DNA of 64,000 nt from Erysipelotrichaceae bacterium (GTDB lineage: Bacteria > Bacillota_I > Bacilli_A > Erysipelotrichales > Erysipelotrichaceae): positions 1 to 64,000 of the forward strand of contig JAFWII010000001.1 of NCBI GenBank assembly GCA_017533785.1, read 5' to 3'. Of the stretch, positions 44,636 to 51,922 are shown piece by piece. Within the stretch, counting starts at the first letter, position 1. The number at the start of each line of letters is the position of its first letter. The notes below the pieces were generated by a model, which searched no databases, had not been told where the DNA came from, and saw nothing but the letters and a program-made list of their open reading frames with translations. The translations under genes were made by a program, and so were the position numbers.

Positions 44636-46582
44636 TCACTGTCTTTCTTTCCCGAGTTTCCGGAACCGTCGTTTGCGGGCTGACCGGTTCAGCACGTTTG
44701 CCGGCGCGAAAAACGCGCTTGGCGTCTTGATGTTCAGAATGAGAAGGCGGCGCAGATCAGTCAAACCGCTGCGGAAGCGCATGACCGGAGCGTTAATGTC
44801 GAGTTTTTTGAAGATCTCAGTTGTTCCTTCTTCTTCAAGACGCTTGTTCCGGACACTGACTGTGCCGGTAACGATGTGGCAGGAATCTGCGGGAAGGAGA
44901 TTCTCAAGTTTCCACGCCGGCTCTCCGCCACGGGATGTTTTCAGTGAATAGGAATCGCGGGAAGGTGAAGAACCGTTTTGCCAGGAGACCAGATCTTTCA
45001 GTTCCGAAAGCGGATTGGAGTTGGAAGAGAAACCGCGCTGTCCGTTGCCGAACGCAGCCGAACTGAGAATGTGATGGCAGACCGGCTGATCTTCCCCGCC
45101 CAGTTTATAACCGCAGCCGCGGTTGCGGAGCGCCAGACAGTTTTCGATCGTCACTTCGCCGATCGGTCCGATCGTACGCTTGGTGAACAGGTCAAAGCCG
45201 TCATCGGCATTGTCGCAGGCGGCACATTCGTAAAAACAGTTGCCGTTACCGACTGACAGCTTTGCGCCGAATCCGTCGGCATCTGTCGCCGCTTCATCGG
45301 CGTTATCATGCGAATCACAGAAAGCGACCAGATTGTATTTCGGCCAGCGGTCCATCTCCGTTCCCGGGAAGGAACAGATCAGGAACCCGCTGTCGCCATT
45401 CGAACAGGCTTCGCAGTTCTTTATTACATTATGGCTGCCACAGATGTGGATACCGTTTGACCGGCTGTTTTTAAAGACGATCCCATCCAGCTGCCAGTAG
45501 TCCCCCCTGAGTATCATCGCCGGTGTTCTCTGCCTGATACGGGAGCCGTCTATGACTGCGCGTCTCGGGTGTTCAGCCGTCAGTGTTTTCGGGTGTCCCG
45601 GTCTTCCGTTCGCGGATTCTCCGATATAGAAAGAAGTCTCCGGGAGATATACTCCGTCTTTCAGAATGATCTTCTTAACGTTTGGAGCATTCAGGACGGT
45701 CTGCAGATCAAGCGGCTTGTCTGCTGTGCCCGGATTTTCAGGCTGACCTGCGGGGGAAGCATACACTGTGTCCGAAAAGGGTCCGGGGGAAGGAGACTGC
45801 CCAATGATCAGGGAAGCAGGGTACGGATATTCAGTGATGGAAGAATGGACGGAATCTTCAGGAGTGTGGCTGAGGACGCCGGATGACGTCTCGAATATCA
45901 GTTCAGAGATCTCGACTGACAGATCGCCCGCGACTGCCAGGCCAACGTATATATGACCGGGGTCCTGTTTTGTCAGAAGGTCGCTTCCGGGGAATAGGAA
46001 TTCCTCCGTTTTTCCTGCGTGTGAAACGGCTGCACGAAAACCGCGGTCGGTCTTTTCCAGCAGAAAGAAGTACTCTTCCTCTCTGGTCAAAAGCGGATCA
46101 CAAAAGTTCGGCGGGACAGATCTGCTTGTATCGCGGCTGCGCACGGTGTCATTCTGCGCCGGTGATCCGTCATAGCCGGAAATGATCCGCAGTCCGCATC
46201 CGAATTCGTGGAAAGTGTTCATTCTGTATCTGCCGATCGCCAGGGAATTCCGGAAACGCTGGTCTTTCCCGGTCGAGACAGCTGTATCCGCAGCGAGCAG
46301 TCCGTATCCGGAAAGCCAGTCGGGATACTTTTTCGAGTCCGGAGACAGATGAAAACGCCCGGACAGAGAAAAATTCTGCTGTCCGGGATCGACCTCGGTA
46401 AAGCAATAGATAAAACTGTCTTCAGTATCGCTGAATTTCCCCTGAACGGATTCTATTTTCAGAACATCCTCGCGGAGAACATCGATTTCCTTCTCGTTAC
46501 CGACGCCGGAGATCTGATAGGTATCCCCGTGATGATGGATCTTTCCGCTGCTGTTCCCTAAAGCTCTAATGCAAAACTTCAT
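44636..46582 (-). CDS. Polysaccharide lyase family 9-like (pectate lyase) protein
   Basis: A 648-residue protein with an N-terminal beta-rich domain (about 1-225, LamG/jelly-roll-like by appearance) and a right-handed parallel beta-helix (about 260-600). In the helix, D436, D460, D461 and D464 have the same spacing as the calcium-binding Asp209, 233, 234 and 237 of Dickeya Pel9A, and K493 in YKLGG fits its catalytic lysine. This predicts cleavage of polygalacturonate-like chains. There is no signal peptide or membrane anchor, which is odd for a lyase. The start ATG 46582 has a TATAAT ending ten bases upstream. UDP-galacturonate can probably be made here, so it may trim or epimerise the cell's own polymer. 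Confidence 0.85.
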   Translation of the reverse strand: MKFCIRALGNSSGKIHHHGDTYQISGVGNEKEIDVLREDVLKIESVQGKFSDTEDSFIYCFTEVDPGQQNFSLSGRFHLSPDSKKYPDWLSGYGLLAADTAVSTGKDQRFRNSLAIGRYRMNTFHEFGCGLRIISGYDGSPAQNDTVRSRDTSRSVPPNFCDPLLTREEEYFFLLEKTDRGFRAAVSHAGKTEEFLFPGSDLLTKQDPGHIYVGLAVAGDLSVEISELIFETSSGVLSHTPEDSVHSSITEYPYPASLIIGQSPSPGPFSDTVYASPAGQPENPGTADKPLDLQTVLNAPNVKKIILKDGVYLPETSFYIGESANGRPGHPKTLTAEHPRRAVIDGSRIRQRTPAMILRGDYWQLDGIVFKNSRSNGIHICGSHNVIKNCEACSNGDSGFLICSFPGTEMDRWPKYNLVAFCDSHDNADEAATDADGFGAKLSVGNGNCFYECAACDNADDGFDLFTKRTIGPIGEVTIENCLALRNRGCGYKLGGEDQPVCHHILSSAAFGNGQRGFSSNSNPLSELKDLVSWQNGSSPSRDSYSLKTSRGGEPAWKLENLLPADSCHIVTGTVSVRNKRLEEEGTTEIFKKLDINAPVMRFRSGLTDLRRLLILNIKTPSAFFAPANVLNRSARKRRFRKLGKERQ

Positions 46583-46592
46583 GGCCTTTATC

Positions 46593-46621
46593 ATTATAGT
46601 GGATTACAGTCGCGGCGTGAA
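46593..46621 (-). promoter_or_regulatory. Putative promoter for lyase-GT4-GT4 operon
   Basis: Minus-strand TTCACG (46621-46616) and perfect TATAAT (46598-46593) with 17-base spacing. The predicted start is about four bases before the ATG at 46582, too short for a ribosome binding site. Confidence 0.55.
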
Positions 46622-46676
46622 TTCGTTTTGTAAAACTGATTTTACCGGGTTCCACAAACCTGCTGGGAAAACGGTA

Positions 46677-46704
46677 TTACTGATACGCTTATTTGGTATA
46701 TCAT
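46677..46704 (+). promoter_or_regulatory. Putative promoter giving a leaderless mRNA (lipid kinase operon)
   Basis: TTACTG (46677-46682) and TATCAT (46699-46704), 16 bases apart; six bases later comes the ATG at 46711. There is no ribosome binding site. It is divergent from the lyase promoter. Confidence 0.45.
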
Positions 46705-46710
46705 TTAATT

Positions 46711-47616
46711 ATGAAAATCCTTCTGCTGATCAATGGCGTTGCCGGAAACAATTTCGGTAAAAGAAACGCATATAAGATCATTGAAAAACTGTCATTGCAG
46801 GGAAACGAAGTTTTCGTTTTTCCGATCCTTCCAAGCGAGGGTCTCGAATCTTCAGAGATCATTGCGTCACACCGCGGGGAATTCGATGCCGTAGCCTGCT
46901 GCGGCGGCGACGGCACTTTGCATTACGTGATCAACGGGCTTCTGAAAGACGGGCAGAAAAAGCCGATCCTGTATATTCCTGCCGGAACGACAAACGATTT
47001 CGCAAAGACGCTGGGGATCCCGCCGGCTTCGGACAAGACATTGAATCTGCTGGAAAACGGCGAACTGCTGACATTTGATATCGGCCGGTTCAATGATGAA
47101 TACTTTGATTATGTCGCCGCTTTCGGAGCGTTTACGGATGTCAGTTACAGTACCGACCAGAACGTAAAGAATCTGCTCGGATATTCCGCTTATCTGTTTC
47201 AGTCTCTCGGCACTGCGACGGACGCGCTGAACATGAAGATCCGGATGAGAGTCGAAAGCGAGGAATACAGCGGCGAAGGCGAATTCATCTACGGTTCCGT
47301 CAGCAACTCCTATTCGCTTGCCGGCATAAGAACGCCACTGCTTTCGGAAGTGAAACTCAACGACGGGAACTTTGAAGTCGCTCTGGTCAAGGCGCCGAAG
47401 AATGCCGGCGATCTGCTGGAGATTCTGCGCTCGGTATCGACCGGGGAGCTGGATGACAAGCACATCAAGATCTACCGGACCAAAAAAGTCAGTTTTCATT
47501 TCGAACAGGAAGTGCCCTGGACGCTGGACGGCGAGTTTGGCGGATCGTATAAGGATGTTGAGATCCGGGTCGTTCCTGAAGCGGTCAGCATCTATACAGA
47601 GAAGAAGAGATCATGA
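46711..47616 (+). CDS. Diacylglycerol kinase-family lipid kinase (DgkB/YegS-like)
   Basis: A 301-residue soluble lipid kinase. The catalytic nucleotide motif GGDGT is at residues 65-69, followed by PAGTTNDFAKTL, and the C-terminal beta-sandwich has the family's DGNFEV and WTLDGEFGG stretches. In Gram-positives such enzymes recycle diacylglycerol left by lipoteichoic acid synthesis. Heading an rml operon, it may supply phosphatidate or phosphorylate another lipid carrier. The ATG at 46711 is favoured by the -10 box six bases upstream; codons before it would not be transcribed. It overlaps the next gene as ATGA. Confidence 0.92.
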   Translation: MKILLLINGVAGNNFGKRNAYKIIEKLSLQGNEVFVFPILPSEGLESSEIIASHRGEFDAVACCGGDGTLHYVINGLLKDGQKKPILYIPAGTTNDFAKTLGIPPASDKTLNLLENGELLTFDIGRFNDEYFDYVAAFGAFTDVSYSTDQNVKNLLGYSAYLFQSLGTATDALNMKIRMRVESEEYSGEGEFIYGSVSNSYSLAGIRTPLLSEVKLNDGNFEVALVKAPKNAGDLLEILRSVSTGELDDKHIKIYRTKKVSFHFEQEVPWTLDGEFGGSYKDVEIRVVPEAVSIYTEKKRS

Positions 47617-48614
47617 AAAACATCATTTTCAATAAACATGGTTCTGCCGTAAAGAATTTCTTCCGGGACCTGATCGAGTCTCCGGACACGCTCGCCATCG
47701 ACGTCAACGTTCCGTGCAAAAACAAACTGCTGGATCTGATCCGCATGGTCCACACCAGTCAGACGATCCGAAAAAAGGTGAATCTGCCTTTTCAGGATAT
47801 CTGGTTCTCCATGAAGGAGATCCGTGCATTCGCGGATGAAGTCTCCAATTTCATCTTTGTGAGCGAAGCTCTGGCTTTCATCAACATCGATGTGCTGAAG
47901 AAGATCAAAAGGGAATATCCGAAAAGCCGTTTTATCGTGATCGTGTTCGATTCCATGCATGCGGACGTACGGAATCTGGTTGTCGGCCGTCCGCTGATAC
48001 TCGGTTTTCCATGGGATCTTGCCCTGTCATTCAATCAGGATGACTGCGACGAGTTCGGATTCCGGAATCTTGAACTGAAATACTACTCAGTACCGGAGAT
48101 CTTCCGCAACAGGGAGAAATCCGAGGTGCACAGCGATATCTCCTACATTGGCGGCGCCCAGCCGAACGACACCCGGGTGGCGAAGATCCGCGAGATCTAC
48201 CGTTATCTGGTCGGAAGACAGGTCAGCTGCAATTTCGTGATCACGAACTGGCCGGACCAGAAGGACGGCATCCGCTACGAAAAAGACTATATCCCGTACG
48301 AGGAATTCGTGCGGATCGAGAACGAAAGCAACTGCATCCTGGAAGTCGTCAAGGAAGGACAGCGGTCCAATACGGCAAGATATTTTGAAGCCGTTCTGCT
48401 GAACAAAAAGCTGCTGACAAACAACCCGAACATCAAGACCCTGCCGTTCTATGACGAACGCTATATGCGCTGTTTCGAAACGGTCTATGATATCGACCTG
48501 CAGTGGGTCAGAGCCGCGGAACCGGTCGACTACCATTACAACGGTGAGTTCTCACCGGTCCATATCCCTGCATTGATCGAAAAGTATCTTGCCGAAAAAG
48601 GAGATCAGTCATGA
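47613..48614 (+). CDS. Unknown protein, possible GT-B-like glycosyltransferase
   Basis: A 333-residue soluble protein that I do not recognise with certainty. The second half has features common to glycosyl_transferase group 1-like capsule proteins: SDISYIGGAQPNDTRVAKI, NFVITNWPDQ, the YEEFVRIENESNCILEV stretch and GQRSNTARYFEAVLLNKKLLT with a potential nucleotide-sugar-binding glutamate. It is coupled to the lipid kinase and rmlD by ATGA overlaps on both sides, so it could be a rhamnosyltransferase; that rests on context only. Confidence 0.75.
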   Translation: MKNIIFNKHGSAVKNFFRDLIESPDTLAIDVNVPCKNKLLDLIRMVHTSQTIRKKVNLPFQDIWFSMKEIRAFADEVSNFIFVSEALAFINIDVLKKIKREYPKSRFIVIVFDSMHADVRNLVVGRPLILGFPWDLALSFNQDDCDEFGFRNLELKYYSVPEIFRNREKSEVHSDISYIGGAQPNDTRVAKIREIYRYLVGRQVSCNFVITNWPDQKDGIRYEKDYIPYEEFVRIENESNCILEVVKEGQRSNTARYFEAVLLNKKLLTNNPNIKTLPFYDERYMRCFETVYDIDLQWVRAAEPVDYHYNGEFSPVHIPALIEKYLAEKGDQS

Positions 48615-49564
48615 AAACAATCGTTACCGGAGTAAACGGACAGCTTGGATATGATCTTGTCTTCAGACTGCTTTCGGACGGAAATACAGTCATCGGAACG
48701 GACCTTGTCCCGGCGGATATCGTTCTGAAAGATCCGGAAGAAGCGGCAAAATACCGTTTCCGTGTGCTGGATATCACGGATAAGGAAGAAGTCCTGAAAC
48801 TGATCGGAGAGGAAAGACCGGACGCAGTGATCCACTGCGCGGCCTGGACGGCCGTGGACGCAGCGGAGGATGAGGACAAAAAGGAAAAGGTCTTTGCCGT
48901 GAACGTTTCCGGAACCGGCTATCTCGCGGAAGCCTGCAGGGCAGCCGGTGCCAGGATGGTCTATATCTCGACGGACTATGTCTTCAACGGAAAGGGCAGC
49001 AGACCCTGGGATCCCGATTCGAAGGAGTTCGAACCGCTGAATGAATACGGCAGGACGAAACTGGAGGGAGAGCGCAGAGTCGCTTCCCTGCTTGAACGCT
49101 TCTTCATCATCCGGACTTCCTGGGTCTTCGGTCTTCACGGAAACAATTTCGTAAAGACGATGCTGCGCGTCGGCAGAAACCGGGAACAGGTGACTGTCGT
49201 CTGCGACCAGATCGGAACGCCGACATATACGAAAGACCTCGCGGATCTGATCGCGGAAATGATCCGGACGGAGAAATACGGATACTATCACGCCTCAAAC
49301 AGCGAATGCCGGCCGGGGGAATACATATCCTGGGCGGATTTCACGGAAGAGATCTACCGCCAGGCAGGATATGCGACAACGGTAAAAAGAGTGACGACGG
49401 AAGAGTACGGCTTAAGCAAGGCAGCCCGCCCGGAGAATTCCCGGCTGGACAAGACAAAGCTTGCAAGAAACGGCTTCGCTCCGCTGCCGGACTGGAAAGA
49501 CGCACTTCACAGATATCTGATAGAATTGGATATGGAGAAAAACAATGGGACAGATCAAAGTTGA
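48611..49564 (+). CDS. rmlD: dTDP-4-dehydrorhamnose reductase
   Basis: Last step of dTDP-L-rhamnose synthesis: NADPH reduction of dTDP-4-keto-rhamnose. The 317-residue SDR has TGVNGQLGYD, DAVIHCAAWTAVDAAEDE, STDYVFNG and the catalytic YGRTKLEGE, then RTSWVFG and DQIGTPTYTKDLA, all RmlD signatures. It is coupled to the preceding gene (ATGA), and rmlC begins within its last 20 bases. The C-terminus has about 25 residues beyond the usual end. Confidence 0.97.
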   Translation: MKTIVTGVNGQLGYDLVFRLLSDGNTVIGTDLVPADIVLKDPEEAAKYRFRVLDITDKEEVLKLIGEERPDAVIHCAAWTAVDAAEDEDKKEKVFAVNVSGTGYLAEACRAAGARMVYISTDYVFNGKGSRPWDPDSKEFEPLNEYGRTKLEGERRVASLLERFFIIRTSWVFGLHGNNFVKTMLRVGRNREQVTVVCDQIGTPTYTKDLADLIAEMIRTEKYGYYHASNSECRPGEYISWADFTEEIYRQAGYATTVKRVTTEEYGLSKAARPENSRLDKTKLARNGFAPLPDWKDALHRYLIELDMEKNNGTDQS

Positions 49565-50138
49565 GTATAACGTTAACGGAATCGAAGGACTGTGCGTGAT
49601 CACGCCGGCAGTCCATGGCGACGCGCGCGGATATTTCATGGAGACCTATAACCGGAACGACATGAAGGAAGCCGGTCTGGAGTTCGATTTCGTTCAGGAC
49701 AACCAGAGCAGCAGCTCAAAGGGCGTACTGCGCGGACTTCATTATCAGATCGAACATCCGCAGGCAAAACTCGTAAGAGTGATCCGTGGTTCCGTGTACG
49801 ATGTCGCTGTCGATCTCAGGAAAGACAGTCCGACTTTCGGCAAAGCGCACGGCGAGATCCTTTCCGATGAAAACAAAAAGCAATACCTGATCCCGAAGGG
49901 CTTTGCCCACGGTTTTCTCGTGCTGTCAGATATTGCCGAGTTCTGTTATAAATGCGACGACTTCTATCATCCCAATGACGAGGGAGGGATCATCTGGAAC
50001 GATCCCGATCTAAGGATCGACTGGCCGGAGCTCGTAAAGGACCTAGCCGGCGACTACAGTCTGCGGGACGGGACGCCGCTGAACCTGTCCGAAAAGGACA
50101 GGAACCAGAAGACGTTTAAAGAGTACTGCGGAAGTTAA
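49545..50138 (+). CDS. rmlC: dTDP-4-dehydrorhamnose 3,5-epimerase
   Basis: A 197-residue cupin epimerase converting dTDP-4-keto-6-deoxyglucose to the rhamno form. Motifs: GDARGYFMETYN, QDNQSSSSKGVLRGLHYQ with the catalytic His, KLVRVIRGSVYDVAVDLR, and PKGFAHGFLVLSD. GGAGA precedes the ATG. The gene starts inside rmlD, out of frame. Its TAA shares a palindromic TTAA with the stop of the convergent GT2 gene. Confidence 0.97.
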   Translation: MGQIKVEYNVNGIEGLCVITPAVHGDARGYFMETYNRNDMKEAGLEFDFVQDNQSSSSKGVLRGLHYQIEHPQAKLVRVIRGSVYDVAVDLRKDSPTFGKAHGEILSDENKKQYLIPKGFAHGFLVLSDIAEFCYKCDDFYHPNDEGGIIWNDPDLRIDWPELVKDLAGDYSLRDGTPLNLSEKDRNQKTFKEYCGS

Positions 50139-51073
50139 CGACGAAGAAGAAGCGCAAGCCTTTGCAGCTTCTTTTCATTTGTGTCGGTCATATACAAAAC
50201 GTTGTAGTACCTGCTGAAATAGCGGAATGCTTTCCATTTGTTTTTTCCGGACAGTCTGTACCGGAAGTATTCTGCGCTTTCTTCGAGCACTCTGCGGTCT
50301 TCCGGCCGCATTTCTTTTTTGAGCAGTTCCTCGCAGAGTATGATGCTGTAGCGGTAGGAAGCCATGGTGTTCGTGACATTCAGGAAGTTCTGCAGTTTCC
50401 GGAAGAAAGTCATTTTTTCGTTTGTCGTCACGTTCGTCTGATGCTGGCGGTATTCCAGGATCACCTTATCCGAATAAATGATACCGTTGTTTACGGCTGC
50501 CGCGAGGCCAAGCCAGCGGTCATGATAGACAACGCTTTCCGGCATCGGCAGCGCGAACGGGATCAGCCGCCTGCGGAAGAGGATCGCCGAACCCTGAACG
50601 AAATTGGCATACGCCAGTCTTCTCAGATACTCTTCCCTGGTGAAAGGAAGACTTTTGATATCGAGTACATCCCGCATCGTTCTGCCCATAGAATTGCCGC
50701 TGTCGTTGATCAGTCTGGAATTTGCGCAGGCAAGGTCGTTGTCTCCGATCATCGTCATGAGCGTTTCGAGATGGTCTGCGGTCCAGATGTCGTCCTGGTC
50801 TGCCAGCGCGATATATTCTGCCCGACAGAGGGAGATCGCTTTTTCAAAGTTTCTGATAAAGCCGAGGTTCTCCGCATTCCTGCAGACTCTGACCCTGGAG
50901 TCCTTTTTCGAATACTCTTCGGCGATCTGAAAAGTGCCGTCGCCGGAGCAGTCGTCGACTATGATCAGTTCAAACGATCCGTAAGTCTGCGCGAGGATCG
51001 ATTCGATCTGTTCGCGAATGAACTTTTCACCGTTAAAAGCCGCCATCGCGATGCTGATCAGCTGTTCACTCAT
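50135..51073 (-). CDS. Glycosyltransferase family 2 (rhamnosyltransferase-like)
   Basis: A 312-residue GT-A enzyme: ISIAMAAFNGEKFI start, VDDCSGDGT nucleotide site, NLGFIRNFEKAI loop, ADQDDIW metal site and the VVYHDRWLGLAA segment. The AxFNGE start with DQDD and HDRW is typical of the subgroup that includes rhamnosyl- and galactofuranosyltransferases, so a dTDP-rhamnose donor is plausible but not proven. It is last in the cytidylyltransferase-TPP-LicD operon, overlapping licD by eight bases. Confidence 0.9.
   Translation of the reverse strand: MSEQLISIAMAAFNGEKFIREQIESILAQTYGSFELIIVDDCSGDGTFQIAEEYSKKDSRVRVCRNAENLGFIRNFEKAISLCRAEYIALADQDDIWTADHLETLMTMIGDNDLACANSRLINDSGNSMGRTMRDVLDIKSLPFTREEYLRRLAYANFVQGSAILFRRRLIPFALPMPESVVYHDRWLGLAAAVNNGIIYSDKVILEYRQHQTNVTTNEKMTFFRKLQNFLNVTNTMASYRYSIILCEELLKKEMRPEDRRVLEESAEYFRYRLSGKNKWKAFRYFSRYYNVLYMTDTNEKKLQRLALLLRR
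50145..50175 (+). terminator. Terminator of the rmlD-rmlC operon, inside opposing gene
   Basis: A long hairpin just after the rmlC stop: an outer stem (AAGAAGC 50147-50153 with GCTTCTT 50167-50173), one bulged A, an inner stem GCAA/TTGC and a four-base loop, followed by TTCATTT. It lies inside the antisense 3' coding end of the GT2 at 50135-51073. The minus-strand read-out is also T-rich, so it might act both ways. Confidence 0.75.
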
Positions 51074-51905
51074 CCTGACCCTCAGCGCTTTCTTTGTAGT
51101 AGACCTTATAGGAATGGTGCGTTTTCTGTGCGGCGTCTTTCGGCGGCGTCATATACGTGTCGCCATAGAACTTCGACAGGATCTTTGCATGGTCCTTCGG
51201 GATCCGGAATGCAAGGTCTTCAAATGGAACGGTGATGAATTCTCTGAACCATTCGCTTTCCAGGATCTCTTTTTCGCCGCGGTTGGCGGCAACGATGAAT
51301 CCGCAGTATTTCGTATAATCCTTATCCTCGTATTTGCGGCAGGTCTCATCCAGTTCCCAGATGAGTTTTTTCAGTCTGCCTTTCGGGGAAAGGGCTTTGA
51401 TGATGAAGATGATGACGTTCCGGTACCAGGATCTCTCCCTGATGATCTTCCATTTCTGCACGTCGATCTTTCTCCGCAGAGCGATCGTCTTTTTAAACAG
51501 GTCTCTCGCCTCTTCGGGCGTGTCGCCGACGAAATCCAGCGGGAAGACGTCGAGAAAAACGCCGATCTTGATGTCGGAATCGACCGCTTCCTGCATCACG
51601 GTTTTGTTGTGGATGATCTTGGCGAACGGGATGTAGAGATCCTCGTTCTGAAGGATCGAGATCAGTTCATAGTCCGGATTCGTCCGTTCCTCGTTATAGA
51701 TACGGATCAGCTTTTCGTAATCTTTTCTGGGCAGTCCGACATCGATATCGTCGTCCCAGGGAATGAAGCCCCTATGCCGCACGGCGCCGAGCATGGAACC
51801 GCCGGTCAGAAAATAATGAAGATCGTGCGCATTGCAGAACGCGTCAAAATCCTTCATCATCTCCAGCATCATCTGTTTCTGTTCAGCAAGTGTGATCTCT
51901 CTCAT
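51066..51905 (-). CDS. LicD-family phospho-ligand transferase
   Basis: A 279-residue member of the LicD family, nucleotidyltransferase-fold enzymes that transfer phosphocholine, or other phospho-alcohols, from a CDP-activated donor to a glycan. The active-site signature GGSMLGAVRHRGFIPWDDDIDVG is at about residues 36-58 (Gly-Gly-Ser and Asp-Asp-Asp-Ile-Asp). No choline kinase or LicC-type gene is in view. Instead a TarI-like cytidylyltransferase and a TPP enzyme precede it, so the ligand may be something other than choline. It lies 17 bases after the TPP gene. Confidence 0.92.
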   Translation of the reverse strand: MREITLAEQKQMMLEMMKDFDAFCNAHDLHYFLTGGSMLGAVRHRGFIPWDDDIDVGLPRKDYEKLIRIYNEERTNPDYELISILQNEDLYIPFAKIIHNKTVMQEAVDSDIKIGVFLDVFPLDFVGDTPEEARDLFKKTIALRRKIDVQKWKIIRERSWYRNVIIFIIKALSPKGRLKKLIWELDETCRKYEDKDYTKYCGFIVAANRGEKEILESEWFREFITVPFEDLAFRIPKDHAKILSKFYGDTYMTPPKDAAQKTHHSYKVYYKESAEGQDE

Positions 51906-51922
51906 AGTTCAACAAATAAAGC

